Shown here: piece by piece, positions 1 to 8,747 of the stretch
Layout of the letters: every line of letters begins with the position of its first letter
How positions within the stretch are numbered: the stretch's first letter is position 1
Assembly: GCF_025979885.1 (NCBI RefSeq)
Contig: NZ_CP110139.1
Location: 3,492,001 to 3,556,000 of the forward strand
Length of the DNA stretch: 64,000 nt
From: Hymenobacter sp. YIM 151500-1
GTDB lineage: Bacteria; Bacteroidota; Bacteroidia; Cytophagales; Hymenobacteraceae
Direction of reading: 5' to 3'
The notes under the pieces: model-generated
What the model saw: the letters and a program-made list of their open reading frames with translations, nothing else
Database searches by the model: none
Told to the model about the DNA's origin: nothing
Program-made: the position numbers and the translations under genes

Positions 1-134
1 ATTCCGGCCGTAGTCAACGAACCATCGGCGTTACGGGTGCGGCCGCAGCTGCTCAGCACAAACGACAGCAGCATGGTCAGAATGCCGGTTACGGAAAGCG
101 AACGGCTGGAAGAAAGGTTAAGTAGCTTGTGCAT
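1..134 (-). CDS. Lipoprotein N-terminus, partial
   Basis: Only the first 44 codons are in the window; the gene continues past the left edge. The peptide starts MHKLLNLSSSRSL, followed by a hydrophobic stretch (TGILTMLLSFVL) and the lipobox LSSC at residues 27-30, so the product should be exported, cut before the cysteine and lipidated. After the cysteine it is polar (GRTRNADGS). The start is the ATG at 134, the only one giving a proper signal peptide. Too little is visible to name a family. It lies 113 bases beyond the rhomboid protease gene on the same strand. Confidence 0.6.
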   Translation of the reverse strand, partial: MHKLLNLSSSRSLSVTGILTMLLSFVLSSCGRTRNADGSLTTAG

Positions 135-247
135 GGGTGCAGGGAGTGTAGAAGTTGGGAAAGAGATTTGGGGGCTTCTACGCACAGGCTTACAATTAGA
201 TATCAACCAGACCCTTGTGCAAACACATCATGCTGTATATCAATTAT

Positions 248-880
248 TTACGCAATAAAATCCCTGATTTGCTCCCAAAAAAGAGGCCCAACGCGGGGTA
301 TCAGGATGAGCGTCAGCACGATGCCGTACAGGGCACCGTAGAAGTGGGCATCGTGGTTGATATTGTCGCCACGGCGCTGGCCCATGTAGTAGGAATACGC
401 CAGGTACAGCAAACCGAAGATGAAACCGGGAATCTCGAAGGGAATGGGGAAGATAAGAATGCCGCCGGTAGGATTGAACAAGATGGCAGCAAACAACACC
501 GAAGCTACCCCGCCCGAGGCTCCGAGGCTGCGGTAACCGGGGTCGTCGCGGTGGCGCAGGTAGGTGGGAATGTCAGACAGGATGATGCCACCGAGATACA
601 GCAGCAGAAACAGCAACAAGCCAGTAGTTGGCCCGAAAACCTGGGTGTAGATGCTCTCCACCACCCGGCTAAACGAGTAAAAGGCCAGCATGTTGAACAG
701 CAGGTGGCCCCAGTCGGCGTGCAGGAAGCCGGAGGTCAGGAAGCGGTACCACTCATTGGACCGCTTAACGCGGTAGGGGTCCAGAATCCAGCTGTTCAGC
801 AGCTCCTGGTTCGACCAGGCGTAAAGCGAAATGCCGCAGGTAAGAATCGTCAGGACCAGCGTGGGGCTCAAAGAAAGCAT
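248..880 (-). CDS. Rhomboid family intramembrane serine protease
   Basis: A 210-residue, strongly hydrophobic protein with about six membrane segments. The catalytic motif GASGG (serine in SLGASGGVASV, about residue 119) and a histidine in a later membrane segment (NHDAHFYGALYG) form the Ser-His dyad expected of rhomboids. The N-terminal part carries the family-typical WYRFLTSGFLHADWGHLLFN with its conserved asparagine. It should cleave membrane proteins within the bilayer; the substrate cannot be told from sequence. The start is the ATG at 880. It follows the prenyl synthase gene with a 77-base gap and no obvious terminator, so the two may be cotranscribed. Confidence 0.9.
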   Translation of the reverse strand: MLSLSPTLVLTILTCGISLYAWSNQELLNSWILDPYRVKRSNEWYRFLTSGFLHADWGHLLFNMLAFYSFSRVVESIYTQVFGPTTGLLLFLLLYLGGIILSDIPTYLRHRDDPGYRSLGASGGVASVLFAAILFNPTGGILIFPIPFEIPGFIFGLLYLAYSYYMGQRRGDNINHDAHFYGALYGIVLTLILIPRVGPLFWEQIRDFIA

Positions 881-957
881 AGAAAAAAGGAAAAATGTTC
901 AGGTAGTGGAGGCGAGCAGAGTCAGTATCCGAAAGTTGTGCTTCGGGGTATTGATTT

Positions 958-1929
958 CTACTGCTCCCGCTCCATGAGCTGCAAGGCCAGGCGGCGCAGC
1001 GGCTCTTTGCGCGTTTCGGGGGCCGCCACGCGCTCCAAATGATGCAAGGCGTCCTGGAAGTAATCGTTGATGAGTGCTTCGGTCTGCGGGCGTATTTCAA
1101 GCTCGTCGTAGATGGCACGCACGGCCTGTACTTTGGCCTCGGCGTCCAGAGCGGGCTGGCCGATGTGGCGGGCCAGTATGGCTTGCTGGGTGGCGTTGGC
1201 CTGGGCTTGGGCCGTGAGCAACAGGAAGGTCTTCTTGTCCGACACAATGTCGCCGCCCACGCGCTTGCCGAAGGTGGCGGCGTCGCCGTACACATCGAGC
1301 AGGTCGTCGCGCAGTTGGAAGGCCAAGCCGATGTCGGTACCGAACTGCCGCAGGTGGTCGGCATCGGCGCGGGAGGCGCCGCCGAGCAGGGCGCCCAGCT
1401 CCAGGGCAAACCCCAGCAGCACGGCCGTCTTCAGCCGAATCATGTCGAGGTACTGCTCGATGCTGACCTGGGCTTCGGTCTCGAAGTTCATGTCCCACTG
1501 CTGGCCCTCGCACACCTCGGCGGCGGTTTGGGAGAAGCGGCGCAGCACGTGGGCCAGCAGCGGCGGCGGCACGTCGAGCAGCAGCTCGTAGGCTCGCACC
1601 AGCATGACGTCCCCGCTCAGGATGGCTACGTTGGGGTTCCACTTCTCGTGCACAGTGGCGTGGCCGCGGCGCAGGGGCGCCTGGTCCATCAGGTCGTCGT
1701 GCAGAAGGGTGAAGTTGTGGAAGACTTCGGTAGCCAGGGCTGGCTTGATGACGGGGCTGAGGTCGTCGGTGAACAGGTGGGCGCCGAGCAAGGTGAGCAG
1801 GGGCCGGATGCGTTTGCCACCCAGGCCCATGATGTAGCGGATGGGTTCGTAGAGGGCCGCGGGCTGCTCGCCGTAGTGCAATTGGGCTAGGCCCGCGGAA
1901 AGTTGGTTTGAGAAGTAGGAAAGGTCCAC
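958..1929 (-). CDS. Polyprenyl (geranylgeranyl-type) diphosphate synthase
   Basis: A 323-residue trans-isoprenyl diphosphate synthase that condenses IPP with an allylic diphosphate in the cytoplasm. Visible motifs are GGKRIRPLL (IPP binding), the first aspartate-rich motif DDLMD followed by RRG, GDVMLVRAYEL, and the second aspartate-rich motif in FQLRDDLLDVYGD. Length is normal for the family. The start codon is GTG at 1929; no better ATG lies near. Chain length cannot be fixed from sequence. A GGPP-type product would fit the carotenoid genes at 57532-59849, but a quinone side-chain role is equally possible. Confidence 0.9.
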   Translation of the reverse strand: MDLSYFSNQLSAGLAQLHYGEQPAALYEPIRYIMGLGGKRIRPLLTLLGAHLFTDDLSPVIKPALATEVFHNFTLLHDDLMDQAPLRRGHATVHEKWNPNVAILSGDVMLVRAYELLLDVPPPLLAHVLRRFSQTAAEVCEGQQWDMNFETEAQVSIEQYLDMIRLKTAVLLGFALELGALLGGASRADADHLRQFGTDIGLAFQLRDDLLDVYGDAATFGKRVGGDIVSDKKTFLLLTAQAQANATQQAILARHIGQPALDAEAKVQAVRAIYDELEIRPQTEALINDYFQDALHHLERVAAPETRKEPLRRLALQLMEREQ

Positions 1930-2231
1930 AGAAACGGGGGTGCGGTTCAGGAAGGAAAGGTACGGAAGCCATTGTCATTGCGAGGCAGGGGCGAAGCATC
2001 CGCACCAATCCATCCTTCACGGGGTACCAAGAGTCCGAGCCCCCCGCCGTGTGCCTATCCCCCGGCCCCTTCTCCGGAGAAGGGGCCGGGGAAGCCAGAC
2101 ATCACACACGAAGCCCCTGACATCGTGCTAATGTCAGGGGCTTTCTGCTAGGTCAGAGTTTCTCACCCTGACAAGGACGGATTGGCTGCGCCTTCCTGCG
2201 GGTGCTTCGTCCTTCGTCCTCGCAATGACAG
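1930..2231. repeat. Intergenic region with inverted dispersed repeats
   Basis: No gene seen. Near 1976-2012 there is a CATTGCGAGGC...GAAGCATCC element, and near 2185-2230 its inverted counterpart ending in CCTCGCAATGA, with matching GGATTGG words inside. Between them, at about 2058-2095, lies a palindrome of the type CCCCCGGCCCCTTCTCC / GGAGAAGGGGCCGGGG, a member of the same family as the repeats at 14961-15119 and 42813-43198. Short T-rich promoter-like words (for example GAAAGGTA near 1956) sit just upstream of the prenyl synthase start. Confidence 0.7.
2111..2146. terminator. Terminator-like hairpin downstream of rnr
   Basis: A perfect 13-bp stem (AAGCCCCTGACAT paired with ATGTCAGGGGCTT) with a 7-base loop. 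It lies 85 bases past the rnr stop. The T run after it is short on both strands, so termination strength is uncertain. Confidence 0.6.
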
Positions 2232-4706
2232 TTACCGCCGGCGCTTGCCGCCTCCACCGCCGGGCTTGCCGCCTCCGCTGCTGCGTTCGGGGCGGTGGCC
2301 GCGGCGGGATTCGCGGCGGGTGTCGCGCTCCTCCTGCTCGCGGCGCTTCACGAAATCGGGGCGGTTGTCTACCAGTTCGAAGTCGATGGTGCGGTCCAGA
2401 AGGTTGGCGGCTTTCACTACTACTTGCAGCTCATCGCCGAACTGGATGATGCGCTTGGTGCGCTGGCCGACGAGACGGTAGTTGTCTTTATCCAGCTCGA
2501 AAAAGTCGCCGGGAATGTCGCTCACGCGGACCATGCCTTCGCACTTGTTCTCCTCGATTTCGACATACAGTCCCCACTCCGTCAGGCCCGACACCACGCC
2601 TTTGAACGTGTCGCCGATGCGGTCCTGCAAGAACTCCACCTGCTTGTACTTGATGCTGGCCCGCTCGGCATTGGCGGCCAGCTTCTCGCGCTCCGACGAG
2701 TGCTTGCATTCTTCTTCGATGGGCTCTACCTCCATGTTTTTGCCGCCTTGCAGGTAGTGTTCCAGCAGGCGGTGGGCCATCATGTCGGGGTAGCGGCGGA
2801 TGGGTGAGGTGAAGTGGGAGTAGTGCTCGAAGGCCAGGCCAAAGTGCCCGCGCGGGTCGGTGGTGTAGGTGGCCTTAGCCATGGTCCGGATGGCCAGGGT
2901 CTGGATGACGTTCTGCTCGGGCCGGCCCAGCACGTCGTGGCTCAGCTCGTTCAGCTCGGTGCTCAGCTTTTTGGGGTTGCTCAGGTCGAGCTGGTGGCCG
3001 AACTTCTGGGCGAAGAGGGCAAAGTTTTGCAGGCGCTCCTCGTCGGGGGCGTCGTGCACGCGGTACACCATCGTGAGGCGCGGCTTGCGGTTTTTGAGGC
3101 GGAACACGAACTCGGCCACTTTGCGGTTGGCCAGCAGCATGAACTCCTCAATCAGCTTGTGCGCGTCCTTCCGCTCCTTCACGTACACGTACTGGGGCTT
3201 GCCGTTCTCATCGAGCTTAAACTTCACTTCCTGGGTCTCGAAGCTGATGGCGCCCTGCTTGAAGCGGGCCGCGCACAGCTTCTTGGCAATGCTGTTCAAG
3301 AGCTGAATTTCCTGGGCGTAGTCGCCCTCCCCGGTTTCGATGCGCTCCTGGGCTTCTTCGTAGGCGAAGCGGCGGTCGGAGTGGATGATGGTTTTGCCGA
3401 ACCAGGAGTTGTAGAGCTTGCCTTTTTCGTCCAGCTCAAACACGGCCGAGAAGGTCAGCTTGTCCTCATTCGGGCGCAGGGAGCAGAGGCCGTTGCTGAG
3501 GCGCTCCGGCAGCATGGGAATCACGCGGTCCACGAGGTACACCGAGGTGGCGCGGTAGCGGGCCTCCTTTTCCAGGGCCATGCCGGGCTGCACATAGTGC
3601 GTCACGTCGGCAATGTGGACGCCAATTTCCCAGTGCCCGTTTTCGAGCTGCTGAATGCTCAGGGCATCGTCGAAGTCCTTGGCATCGACGGGGTCGATAG
3701 TGAAGGTGGTGATGCTGCGGAAGTCGCGGCGCCGCTCGATTTCGGCCTGGGGTATCTCGGCCGGAATGGCTTCCGATTCTTCCTCTACCTCGGCCGGAAA
3801 TTCAAAGGGCAAGCCAAACTCAGCCATGATGGCGTTGATTTCGGCTTCGTTCTGGCCGGCCGGCCCGAAGTTGCGCACCACCTCGCCCACCGGCAGCATG
3901 CCGGAGTCCTGCGGAAACTCGTTGATGCGCACCAGCACTTTTTCGCCGTGGCGGGCGCCGTGCTGCTGCTCAAAGGGCACCAGCACCTCGAAGTACATTT
4001 TGCGGTTGTCGGGCTTCACGAAGCCGATGCCGCCCTGCACGTGCAGGCGCCCGACCACCTCGGCGCGGCGGCGCTCCAGCACCTCCACCACGTCGCCGAC
4101 GGGCTTGCCGTCGCGGGCCCCGCGCAGCCGCACGCGCACTTTGTCGCCATCCAGGGCAAACTGGAGCCGGTCGGTGTACACGCGAATGTCGTCCTCGCTG
4201 TCCTCGCTCACCACGAAGGCAAACTTCTGGGTGGCCAGGTCTACGATGCCCTCCACCGTGTCGCCGCCCTCGAACTCGGCGCGGCGGCGGCTGGCGGGCC
4301 GGGCGTCGCCGGGGAAGTCGAAGCCAGCCTCGCGGCGGCGGTGCACCACGGGGTCCTGGCCGAACTCGGCCTCCACGGGCCGGGCGCCGCGGCGCCGGCT
4401 GCTGGGCGGCACGGTGGCGGCCGCCGCAGCGGCGGGGTCGGTGAGGCGGTACTCGTCGTTCTGGACGAGCGTGAGTACGCCGGTTTTCTTGAGTGCCTTG
4501 AGGTGGGCGAATATCTCGTCGCGCTGCTCTTTGGTGGTCACGCCGAGGCGGCGGGAAAGCTGGCGGTACGGAATTACCACGCCGGGCCGGTCGGTGAAGA
4601 TGCGTAGCACCTGGTCTTTGCCGATGGAGGCGGGAGCGGCTTTGGCGCCGCGGGCTGCCTTCGCGCGAGGGGCGCGGGGGGCAGCAGAATCGTCTTGTTC
4701 TTTCAT
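2232..4706 (-). CDS. rnr: Ribonuclease R (RNase II/R family exoribonuclease)
   Basis: An 824-residue 3'-5' exoribonuclease that degrades structured RNA processively. Order of parts: a basic Ala/Lys-rich N-terminus, a winged-helix-like segment (about 20-85), cold-shock OB folds (about 145-300), the RNB catalytic domain with the aspartate cluster DPVDAKDFDDAL at about 335-350, an S1 domain (DTFKGVVSGLTEWGLYV, about 695-770), and a Gly/Arg/Lys-rich tail ending GGGGGKRRR. The start is the ATG at 4706 (MKEQDDSA); the reading frame is open further upstream to 4814 but that part lacks family-like sequence. The basic tail is typical of RNase R and probably binds RNA. Confidence 0.95.
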   Translation of the reverse strand: MKEQDDSAAPRAPRAKAARGAKAAPASIGKDQVLRIFTDRPGVVIPYRQLSRRLGVTTKEQRDEIFAHLKALKKTGVLTLVQNDEYRLTDPAAAAAATVPPSSRRRGARPVEAEFGQDPVVHRRREAGFDFPGDARPASRRRAEFEGGDTVEGIVDLATQKFAFVVSEDSEDDIRVYTDRLQFALDGDKVRVRLRGARDGKPVGDVVEVLERRRAEVVGRLHVQGGIGFVKPDNRKMYFEVLVPFEQQHGARHGEKVLVRINEFPQDSGMLPVGEVVRNFGPAGQNEAEINAIMAEFGLPFEFPAEVEEESEAIPAEIPQAEIERRRDFRSITTFTIDPVDAKDFDDALSIQQLENGHWEIGVHIADVTHYVQPGMALEKEARYRATSVYLVDRVIPMLPERLSNGLCSLRPNEDKLTFSAVFELDEKGKLYNSWFGKTIIHSDRRFAYEEAQERIETGEGDYAQEIQLLNSIAKKLCAARFKQGAISFETQEVKFKLDENGKPQYVYVKERKDAHKLIEEFMLLANRKVAEFVFRLKNRKPRLTMVYRVHDAPDEERLQNFALFAQKFGHQLDLSNPKKLSTELNELSHDVLGRPEQNVIQTLAIRTMAKATYTTDPRGHFGLAFEHYSHFTSPIRRYPDMMAHRLLEHYLQGGKNMEVEPIEEECKHSSEREKLAANAERASIKYKQVEFLQDRIGDTFKGVVSGLTEWGLYVEIEENKCEGMVRVSDIPGDFFELDKDNYRLVGQRTKRIIQFGDELQVVVKAANLLDRTIDFELVDNRPDFVKRREQEERDTRRESRRGHRPERSSGGGKPGGGGGKRRR

Positions 4707-5079
4707 GTAAAAACGGGCCGCCGGGGTCTTATCTTCTCTCAGGCGGCAGGGTTGGGTAGAAAGGAAAGCAGTAGCAATACGAGGCTTTCCGGGGTGAAGG
4801 TGAGAAGCACACAAGAGCTTCGCAGAGATGATACGAAATATATCAGTGAATACCTATTTCTGAGTTGAAGTTCAGGTGAAGGGTAATAGGTAAGACGCGA
4901 CAGGTAGACGGTCACGCTGAGCATGTGGCGCATCAAGCCAGGGTGCGCAGCCGCAGTCGAACCGAAGGAAGGCGAAGCCAAGCATCTCTCCCGCTTCGTT
5001 GCGATGCTAGTTGATTACTCCTGCGGGAGAGATGCTTTGGCAAGCTCAGCAGGACGGTCTACCTGTCACCTTTCACCTC
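4707..5079. repeat. Intergenic region with dispersed hairpin repeat (family A)
   Basis: No gene seen. At 4901-5066 there is an imperfect palindrome: CAGGTAGACGGTCACGCTGAGC on the left, the core CATCTCTCCCGCTTCGTTG / GCGGGAGAGATGC in the middle, and CAGGACGGTCTACCTG on the right. Outside it, GGTGAAGGGTAATAGGTAAG (4875 onward) pairs loosely with CACCTTTCACCTCTTAC, which runs over the stop codon of the ABC gene at 5080-5082. Copies of the same core occur at 9138-9258, 11096-11330 and 26159-26402, and the outer word also at 50233-50285. Confidence 0.75.
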
Positions 5080-7116
5080 TTACGCCCGGCTGGCTACGGC
5101 GGCGCGGATGTCGGCGGGCTCGTCTTTGGGGATGGCGGCCAGCAGGGTGCGGGTGTACTCGTGCCGGGGGTTGGCGTAGACATCGGCGGCGGGGCCGCTT
5201 TCTACGATTTTGCCCTGGCGCATCACCAGTAGCCGGTCGCTCATGAAGCGGGCTACCGACAGGTCGTGGGTGATGAAGAGGTAGGTGATGCCAAACTCGC
5301 GTTTGAGGTCGTTGAGCAAGTTCAGCACCTGGGCCTGCACCGACACGTCGAGGGCCGACACGGACTCGTCGCAGATGATGCACTTGGGTTGCAGGGCCAG
5401 GGCCCGCGCTATGCAGATGCGCTGGCGCTGGCCGCCGCTGAACTCGTGAGGGTAGCGCTGGTAGTGCTCTTCCCGCAGACCCACGGTGCGCAGCAACTCC
5501 AGCACCCGGCCGCGCTGCTGCTGGCGGGTGCCCCCCACGCCGTGCACGCGCATCGGCTCCAGGATGGCTTCGCCCACGGTCATCATCGGGTTCAGAGCCG
5601 CGTACGGGTCCTGAAACACCATCTGAAACTCCCGGCGGCGGCGGCGCAGCTCCCCGGTTGGGAGCGTAGCCAAATCAACCCCTTCGAACAGAATGCTGCC
5701 CGAGGTTGGTTCCACCAGCCGCAACAAGGTCCGCCCCAATGTAGTCTTGCCGCAGCCCGACTCCCCTACCAGCCCCACCGTCTCGCCGGGATAAATGTCG
5801 AAGCTCACCCCATCCACGGCCCGCACAAACTCTTTTTTGCGGTTGAAAAATCCTTTACGGATGGGAAAGTGGACGTTGAGGTTTTCGACGCGGAGAATGG
5901 GGGCTTGGGGTCTTAGGGTCTTGGGGTCTTGGTCGTAGTTCGTTGGTGCAGCTGATTCGGCCGATGCGGGCGGCCCAGGGTTGAAACCCTGGGTTACGGA
6001 GGATTCTGTATTCAACACCGGAGTGCTGACTGGAGTAAGGCTTACATCCAGGGCCACACCGGGCAGCAGCTGGCCCGATTCCAGTGCCGGGGCTGATTCC
6101 AGGCCAAACGTGGGTTCGGCCGGGCGTGAAACAGAATGTTCCACGGGGAACGTTTTGGTGGATTCATTGCCGTTCTGAGAGGACAGAGCGGAAACCTGAC
6201 CGTTTTCAGCAGCAAGCACTTGCGCCGAGCTGCTTTCGGTGACGACAAAGCTTCCATCGGCCGTTTCACGCATGAAATCGGCTACGACGGGCAGCTTTTT
6301 TTTGCCCACCGACAGCTTGGGGCGGCAGGCCAGCAGACCCTTGGTGTAGGGGTGCTGGGGGTTGGTGAAGATGTCGAGCACGGGGCCCTGCTCCACCACC
6401 CGGCCGCGGTACATGACCAGGATTCGGTCGGCTATTTCGGCTACCACGCCCAGGTCGTGAGTGATGAAGATGACGGCGGTGTGGTGCTGGCGGCGCAGGT
6501 CGTCGATGAGGCGGAGCATGCGGGCCTGCACCGTTACGTCGAGGGCGGTGGTGGGCTCGTCGGCAATGAGGATGGCCGGGTTGCAGGCCATGGCCATGGC
6601 AATCATGACGCGCTGCTTCTGGCCGCCGCTGATTTCGTGGGGGTAGCTGGTGAAAATCTTTTCGGGACGTGGCAGCTGGGCCATCGTGAATAGCTCCACG
6701 GTGCGGGCCTCGGCTTCTTTCTGCGTGAGCGGGGTGTGCAGGCGCAGGGCTTCTACTACCTGGCTGCCGCAGGTATACACGGGGTTCAGGGAGGTCATCG
6801 GCTCCTGGAAAATCATGCCGATGTCGTTGCCGCGCACCTGCTGGAGCTGCTCGTCGGTGAGTTGGAGCAAGTCCACCTCGCCCAGCGCCTCGCTCTGAAA
6901 CCGCGCCTCACCCGACACAATCCGGCCCGGCGGCAGCGGAATCAGCCCCATCAAGGCCAGCGACGTCACCGACTTGCCCGAGCCCGACTCGCCCACAATG
7001 GCCAGCGTCTCGCCCCGCCGCAGGTCAAAGGAAATGCCTTCGACGGCCCGCGTGTTGCCGCGGTGGCTGTGGAAGTCGATGGTGAGGTTGCGGACGGAGA
7101 GGATGGGCTGGGACAT
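5080..7116 (-). CDS. Fused peptide-type ABC transporter ATP-binding protein (DppD-DppF like)
   Basis: A 678-residue protein with two complete ABC ATPase domains of the oligopeptide/nickel importer type. Domain 1 (about 3-270) has Walker A GESGSGKS and signature SGGQKQRV; domain 2 (about 405-678) has Walker A GESGCGKT and signature SGGQRQRI. Each ends in the extra C-terminal segment typical of the Dpp/Opp subfamily ([22 protein letters not shown]). It should energise a membrane permease, but no permease or binding protein gene is nearby. The 130-residue linker is low-complexity (Ser/Pro/Glu) and contains dispersed-repeat DNA at 5901-5932 and 5972-5996. The ATG at 7116 (MSQPILSV) is preferred over one at 7206. 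Confidence 0.92.
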   Translation of the reverse strand: MSQPILSVRNLTIDFHSHRGNTRAVEGISFDLRRGETLAIVGESGSGKSVTSLALMGLIPLPPGRIVSGEARFQSEALGEVDLLQLTDEQLQQVRGNDIGMIFQEPMTSLNPVYTCGSQVVEALRLHTPLTQKEAEARTVELFTMAQLPRPEKIFTSYPHEISGGQKQRVMIAMAMACNPAILIADEPTTALDVTVQARMLRLIDDLRRQHHTAVIFITHDLGVVAEIADRILVMYRGRVVEQGPVLDIFTNPQHPYTKGLLACRPKLSVGKKKLPVVADFMRETADGSFVVTESSSAQVLAAENGQVSALSSQNGNESTKTFPVEHSVSRPAEPTFGLESAPALESGQLLPGVALDVSLTPVSTPVLNTESSVTQGFNPGPPASAESAAPTNYDQDPKTLRPQAPILRVENLNVHFPIRKGFFNRKKEFVRAVDGVSFDIYPGETVGLVGESGCGKTTLGRTLLRLVEPTSGSILFEGVDLATLPTGELRRRRREFQMVFQDPYAALNPMMTVGEAILEPMRVHGVGGTRQQQRGRVLELLRTVGLREEHYQRYPHEFSGGQRQRICIARALALQPKCIICDESVSALDVSVQAQVLNLLNDLKREFGITYLFITHDLSVARFMSDRLLVMRQGKIVESGPAADVYANPRHEYTRTLLAAIPKDEPADIRAAVASRA
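5901..5996. repeat. Dispersed-repeat sequence inside ABC linker codons
   Basis: At 5901-5932 the words GGGTCTT and GGGGTCTT are iterated; the same word type occurs between genes at about 14942 and 52440. At 5972-5996 there is a hairpin GCCCAGGGTTGAAACCCTGGG, related to the hairpins at 35667-35692 and 35718-35743. Both are read in frame as linker residues ([10 protein letters not shown] and [10 protein letters not shown]). Confidence 0.65.
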
Positions 7117-7267
7117 CGGGTGAAGTGAGGCAGGTTGGTAAAGATACGCAGGCTGTAGCGCGAACTGTGGCTTCGCTGAGTTGCGGTTGTAGTTGTTGGA
7201 TATCATCGTTCCGGATAGCGCAAATTATACCCGCAACTCAGTGGAGCTACAGTTCATGCTACAGCAA

Positions 7268-7304
7268 AACAGCCCGCCAGATTGCTCCAGCGGGCCGTTT
7301 TAAG
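7268..7304. terminator. Bidirectional terminator, copy 1 of a duplicated element
   Basis: The stem GCCCGC / GCGGGC encloses the loop AGATTGCTCC, with a T run on either side depending on strand. It lies just past the hepT stop. A nearly identical element in the same orientation is found at 8039-8076, so the toxin-antitoxin pair sits between two copies. Confidence 0.75.
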
Positions 7305-7324
7305 TGCTACTAGCTTTTCTGTAA

Positions 7325-7657
7325 TTACCGCAACATGGTGGCTACCGTTTCAGCCAGCGGGTCAATTTCGCTTTCCAATACGTTACCTACGACCTCAAAA
7401 TCAACGTCGAAGTAATGGTGAATCAGCCGGTCGCGCATACGCGCAATCTGTCGCCAAGGCACAGCAGGATACCGGTCGCGCCAGTCAGCAGGTAAGCTCT
7501 TCACGGCTTCGCCAATTATTTCCAGGCTCCGCACAACTGCCCGGCTCAGATTTTCGTCGTGCACAATCTCGCCCAATGGGTACGCTGTACGGCACCGTTG
7601 TAAGTAGGCGGTTTCCTGCTGAATGTGCAGCAGACGCTCAAGTGGCGGTAAGGACAT
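7325..7657 (-). CDS. hepT: HepT-like HEPN ribonuclease toxin (DUF86)
   Basis: A 110-residue all-helical HEPN protein. The key motif is RMRDRLIHHYFDVD (about residues 70-85), matching the R-X4-6-H active site of HepT nucleases, including the tyrosine that in characterised pairs is AMPylated by MntA. In characterised pairs HepT is an RNA-cleaving toxin neutralised by its MNT partner. The gene overlaps mntA by 20 bases on the same strand, so the two are translationally coupled. Length is normal. Both genes lie between duplicated terminators, suggesting arrival as a unit. Confidence 0.88.
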   Translation of the reverse strand: MSLPPLERLLHIQQETAYLQRCRTAYPLGEIVHDENLSRAVVRSLEIIGEAVKSLPADWRDRYPAVPWRQIARMRDRLIHHYFDVDFEVVGNVLESEIDPLAETVATMLR

Positions 7658-7964
7658 CTTCTAGCGCGTTGAGGATGTGCGGACCAATGAATGGCGACAA
7701 TCCCGCCCGCGTCAGGATTTCCACTCGCCGGCCCAATGTCTCTTCCAGCAACTCGGCAACGGCGCACAGGGCACGGTAGGTTTTACGCCCTTCCTCAAAA
7801 TCCACCAGCACATCTACGTCACTCGCGGGCGTGGCTTCGTCACGCACAAACGACCCGAACAGCCCCAGCTGTGCTACTCCCAAGGCGCGGAGTGCCAGCT
7901 GCTGCTGCCGAAGCCGCGCAAGTACCTCGGCTTTCGTCTGGACGGGATGTTGGGCCTGGTTCAT
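7638..7964 (-). CDS. mntA: MntA-like minimal nucleotidyltransferase antitoxin
   Basis: A 108-residue nucleotidyltransferase-fold protein with the diagnostic GSF-X9-DVDVLVDF motif (about residues 36-54), which supplies the catalytic aspartates. In known HepT/MntA systems this protein transfers AMP groups to the HepT tyrosine and so blocks the toxin. It is the first gene of a two-gene unit and overlaps hepT by 20 bases. The start is the ATG at 7964. Other small NTase families share this motif, but the HEPN partner makes the antitoxin role the best reading. Confidence 0.88.
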   Translation of the reverse strand: MNQAQHPVQTKAEVLARLRQQQLALRALGVAQLGLFGSFVRDEATPASDVDVLVDFEEGRKTYRALCAVAELLEETLGRRVEILTRAGLSPFIGPHILNALEDVLTAT

Positions 7965-8038
7965 TGAGCGAGTTTACGAAAAGTGCATAAGAATGCTTGT
8001 CGCCAGCGGATGTAAGTTCTGCAATCCTTGCATACGTA

Positions 8039-8076
8039 AACGGCCCGCTAGATTGCTCCAGCGGGCCGTTTTCAAG
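8039..8076. terminator. Terminator downstream of lspA, copy 2 of duplicated element
   Basis: A perfect 11-bp stem AACGGCCCGCT / AGCGGGCCGTT with loop AGATTGCTCC. It is 20 bases past the lspA stop and would end lspA transcription. It matches the element at 7268-7304 in stem, loop and orientation. Confidence 0.8.
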
Positions 8077-8090
8077 TAACATGCAAAGCA

Positions 8091-8747
8091 CTAGGCTACT
8101 CCCGAGGCTTCGGCGTCGTGGCGGGCCTGGGCGGCGGCGGGGTCGTCGGCGGCCAGCGGGTGGGTGGGTTCTTCCTGGGTGAAAAAGCGGCCCTGGAAGA
8201 GCAGGATGATGGCAACGCCGACGAAGATGGACGCATCGGCAATATTGAAGATGGGCCAGAGCGACACGTGCGAGCCACCAACCAGCGGCCACGAGGAAGG
8301 CAGAAAGCCTTCGTAGATGTCGACGTAGAGCATGTCAATCACCTGGCCGTGGAACCAGGGCGTGGGGGCTCCAAACGGCGCGTTGTTGTAGATGATGCCG
8401 TAGAAAATGGAGTCGATAACGTTGCCGATGGCCCCGCCCAGAATCAGGGCAATGCACACCAGCAGGCCCTGCGGAGCCCGGCGCTGCCAGAGCTTGTAGA
8501 TGTAGTAGGCAATGCCCGTCACGGCCAGCAGGCGGAAGCTGGTGAGCAGGATTTTGCCGTAGGGCGGCGGCAGCTCTACCCCGAAGGCCATGCCCGGATT
8601 CAGCGTGTAGTGCAGCTTAAACCAGTCGCCGAACACCGGTATTTCGCCGGGCATGCCCATGGGCATGTAGCGGTGCACGGCCCATTTCGACAGCTGATCA
8701 ATGACAATGACCAGCAGCGCCACGAGGTAGTATTTCCAGTACTTCAT
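8091..8747 (-). CDS. lspA: Lipoprotein signal peptidase (signal peptidase II)
   Basis: A 218-residue inner-membrane aspartyl protease that removes signal peptides from prolipoproteins, such as the lipobox proteins at 1-134, 9301 and 24405 in this window. Four membrane segments are visible. Family motifs are DQLSKW near the N-terminus, GGAIGNVIDSIFYG with the first catalytic aspartate, and FNIADASIFVGV with the second. The C-terminal tail (about 30 residues, Ala/Pro-rich) is longer than in many LspA proteins. The ATG at 8747 (MKYWKYYLVALL) begins the first membrane segment; the upstream reading frame to 8834 is not family-like. Confidence 0.94.
   Translation of the reverse strand: MKYWKYYLVALLVIVIDQLSKWAVHRYMPMGMPGEIPVFGDWFKLHYTLNPGMAFGVELPPPYGKILLTSFRLLAVTGIAYYIYKLWQRRAPQGLLVCIALILGGAIGNVIDSIFYGIIYNNAPFGAPTPWFHGQVIDMLYVDIYEGFLPSSWPLVGGSHVSLWPIFNIADASIFVGVAIILLFQGRFFTQEEPTHPLAADDPAAAQARHDAEASGVA

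Noticed and set aside
2814..4607. Long plus-strand open frame opposite rnr (597 codons)
   Set aside because: It is the complement of a well-supported rnr gene; its translation is Val/Leu/Gly/His-rich with no family motif, as expected from antisense of GC-rich codons.
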